Source: Aquificota bacterium (GTDB taxonomy: Bacteria; Aquificota; Aquificia; Aquificales; Hydrogenothermaceae). From it: a DNA stretch of 6,109 nucleotides. Within the stretch, counting starts at the first letter, position 1. Every line of letters begins with the position of its first letter. This document shows, piece by piece, positions 4,749-6,109 of the stretch. The stretch spans positions 1 to 6,109 of the forward strand of contig JAADEV010000036.1 of assembly GCA_013153295.1 (NCBI GenBank), written 5' to 3'. The position numbers and the translations under genes are program-made. The notes beneath the pieces were generated by a model, which was given only the letters and a program-made list of their open reading frames with translations, was not told where the DNA came from and made no database searches.

Positions 4749-6109
4749 ATGAAGCGGTTAGTTTACAGCCTTTTCTTTTTGTTTTTTGTGTTTAACCTTT
4801 CCTGTGCCACAACCTTAATGGAAAAGATAGAAAAGGAGAGGATACAGCTTGTTGAAAAGGTATCCCCGGGTGTTGCCACTATCCTTACAGTAAGGGAGAT
4901 AAATATAGCAAACCAACTTTTTAGAAGCCCTTTTAGGGATTTCTTCCCATTACCACCAAGGTTTAAGCAGAGACAGGAAGGTCTCGGCTCAGGCTTTATT
5001 GTTAAGGTGGACAGGGAGAAAAAGCTGGTATACCTACTTACAAATAACCACGTTGTTGAGAACGCCAAAAATATAAAGGTTCAGTTTAAGAACAATATAA
5101 CCCTTGATGCAAAGATTATAGGAACAGATAAACCTACAGATGTTGCTGTTATTGCTGTTCCCTTTAAAGAGGGGATAGAGGATTATGCAGAAAGGCATAA
5201 ACTTAAGCTGGGAAACTCTGACACACTTAAACCGGGAATGACTGTTATTGCCATAGGTAGCCCCCTTGGGCTTAGGGGAACTGTAACAATGGGTATTGTT
5301 TCTGCCCTTGACAGGTCTTTACCGGGACATGTTGGGGAAGGGTTTATCCAAACAGATGCAGCGATAAACCCCGGTAATTCAGGGGGACCACTTGTAAACC
5401 TGAAAGGTGAGGTTGTTGGTATAAATACAGCTATTATTGCCGGTGCAAATGGTCTTGGTTTTGCAGTGCCTATTAATCAAGCAAAATGGGTAATGGAACA
5501 GGTTCTAAAATACGGTAAAGTCCAGAGAAGTAAAATAGGGGTTAGAATACAGCCTTTAACACCTGAGTTGGCTAAACATTTCGGTGTAAGGGAAGGTGTT
5601 GTTGTGGCAGATGTAATGGAAAATGCCCCTGCTAAAAAGGCAGGTATCCAGCCGGGGGATATTATTGTAGCTGTAAACGACAAACCTGTATCATCAGTTA
5701 ACCAGCTACAAAAATACATTATGAGAAACCCACCGGGAACAAAGGTTAAGATAACAGTTATCAGAAACGGAAAGAAAAAGGATATATATGTGATTACCGC
5801 CCCGTGGGAAGAAGGGGATATGCCAGTATCAAATCTACAGGAACTTGAAGAAAAATACGGCTTGGTTGTTAAAAATATCACTCCAGATATAGTGGAAAGA
5901 TACAAGCTGCCGAAGGTAGATTACGGAGTGTTTGTTTACGGTATAAAACCAAACTCTATAGCCGCTGAGGCAGGTATTAGAAGTGGTGATATTATAACAA
6001 TGGTAAACAAAAAGCCTGTAAGAACAGTTAGACAGTTCTGGCAGATGATAAAGAAAGCTGAGAAAAGGGGAGATGACAGCGTTCTACTGTATGTGAAAAG
6101 GGGCAATAC
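4749..6109 (+). CDS. degP: DegP/HtrA-type periplasmic serine protease (Do family), 3' end cut by the window
   Basis: HtrA proteases degrade or refold damaged proteins in the periplasm. The frame is open from the ATG at 4749 to the window end, giving 453 residues without a stop. It has an N-terminal export signal (MKRL, hydrophobic core 4-17, then SCATT). The trypsin-like domain carries the catalytic triad H101 (TNNHVV), D131 (KPTDVAVI) and S211 (GNSGGP), with GSGFIV at 80-85 and GSPLGL at 170-175. PDZ1 spans roughly 262-352 (SKIGVRI, APAKKAGIQPGDIIVAVN) and PDZ2 starts near 371 (YGVFVYGI, SIAAEAGIRSGDIITMVN), which fits the DegP/DegQ/MucD type with two PDZ domains. Since Do-family proteins are usually about 450-480 residues, only a few residues should be missing. 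The loop before the protease core (about 49-78) is short, more like DegQ than E. coli DegP. Cys19 makes an imperfect lipobox (NLSC), so the protein could be either soluble or a lipoprotein. It diverges from lysS. Confidence 0.93.
   Translation, partial: MKRLVYSLFFLFFVFNLSCATTLMEKIEKERIQLVEKVSPGVATILTVREINIANQLFRSPFRDFFPLPPRFKQRQEGLGSGFIVKVDREKKLVYLLTNNHVVENAKNIKVQFKNNITLDAKIIGTDKPTDVAVIAVPFKEGIEDYAERHKLKLGNSDTLKPGMTVIAIGSPLGLRGTVTMGIVSALDRSLPGHVGEGFIQTDAAINPGNSGGPLVNLKGEVVGINTAIIAGANGLGFAVPINQAKWVMEQVLKYGKVQRSKIGVRIQPLTPELAKHFGVREGVVVADVMENAPAKKAGIQPGDIIVAVNDKPVSSVNQLQKYIMRNPPGTKVKITVIRNGKKKDIYVITAPWEEGDMPVSNLQELEEKYGLVVKNITPDIVERYKLPKVDYGVFVYGIKPNSIAAEAGIRSGDIITMVNKKPVRTVRQFWQMIKKAEKRGDDSVLLYVKRGN

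Noticed and set aside
4534..4752. Small plus-strand frame overlapping the start of lysS and ending ATGA with degP, with a hydrophobic stretch.
   Set aside because: Its ATG lies inside lysS, there is no ribosome binding site, and alternative starts (TTG at 4633) lack one too; it reads as the antisense of lysS plus promoter DNA.
4763..5905. Two long minus-strand frames (4763-5068 and 5477-5905) opposite degP.
   Set aside because: The plus strand here codes for an unmistakable HtrA protease with triad and PDZ motifs; the minus frames give Ser/Phe/Thr-rich products typical of antisense shadows.

Overview
The window looks like a piece of a chromosome from a thermophilic Aquificota bacterium, most likely near the Hydrogenothermaceae (Persephonella/Sulfurihydrogenibium relatives). 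The reasons are the protein style (Lys/Glu-rich, many AGG/AGA arginine codons and ATA isoleucine codons), strong AGGAGG-type ribosome binding sites, a long lysyl-tRNA synthetase, and dense packing of genes from unrelated pathways. This placement is inference from composition and gene style, not from a database match. No insertion sequence, CRISPR array, tRNA or rRNA was seen.

Layout. Positions 1-99 (+) hold the last 32 codons of a gene that enters from the left; its tail resembles a helix-turn-helix and overlaps the end of tsaE convergently. Five genes then lie on the minus strand and are read right to left: lysS (4611-2875), an ADP-ribosylglycohydrolase-family gene (2874-1927), hfq (1910-1671), a periplasmic di-heme cytochrome c peroxidase (1582-545) and tsaE (552-76). 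lysS has a divergent neighbour across a 137-base gap: a DegP/HtrA-type periplasmic serine protease on the plus strand, starting at 4749 and running off the right end without a stop.

Transcription units. lysS, the glycohydrolase-like gene and hfq are almost certainly one unit: the first two abut with no spacer (TAG directly followed by ATG) and hfq starts 16 bases after the second. The peroxidase has its own well-organised promoter in the 88-base gap after hfq. It contains a perfect TATAAT -10 box, an FNR/CRP-like palindrome centred 41.5 bases upstream of the predicted start point in place of a -35 box, and a Fur-type box lying over the start point. tsaE overlaps the peroxidase gene by 8 bases and has no clear ribosome binding site of its own, so it is probably translated by coupling.

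Function. The genes fall into two themes. One is translation and RNA: LysRS, Hfq, and TsaE for t6A in ANN-decoding tRNAs, which include tRNA-Lys. The other is periplasmic stress: peroxide removal by the peroxidase and protein quality control by DegP. The main points for a second look are the extra N-terminal OB-fold in LysRS, the replacement of both metal-binding Asp motifs in the glycohydrolase-like protein by matching N-T-S motifs, and the dual oxygen/iron control region of the peroxidase. I see no evidence of a wholly new multi-gene system.
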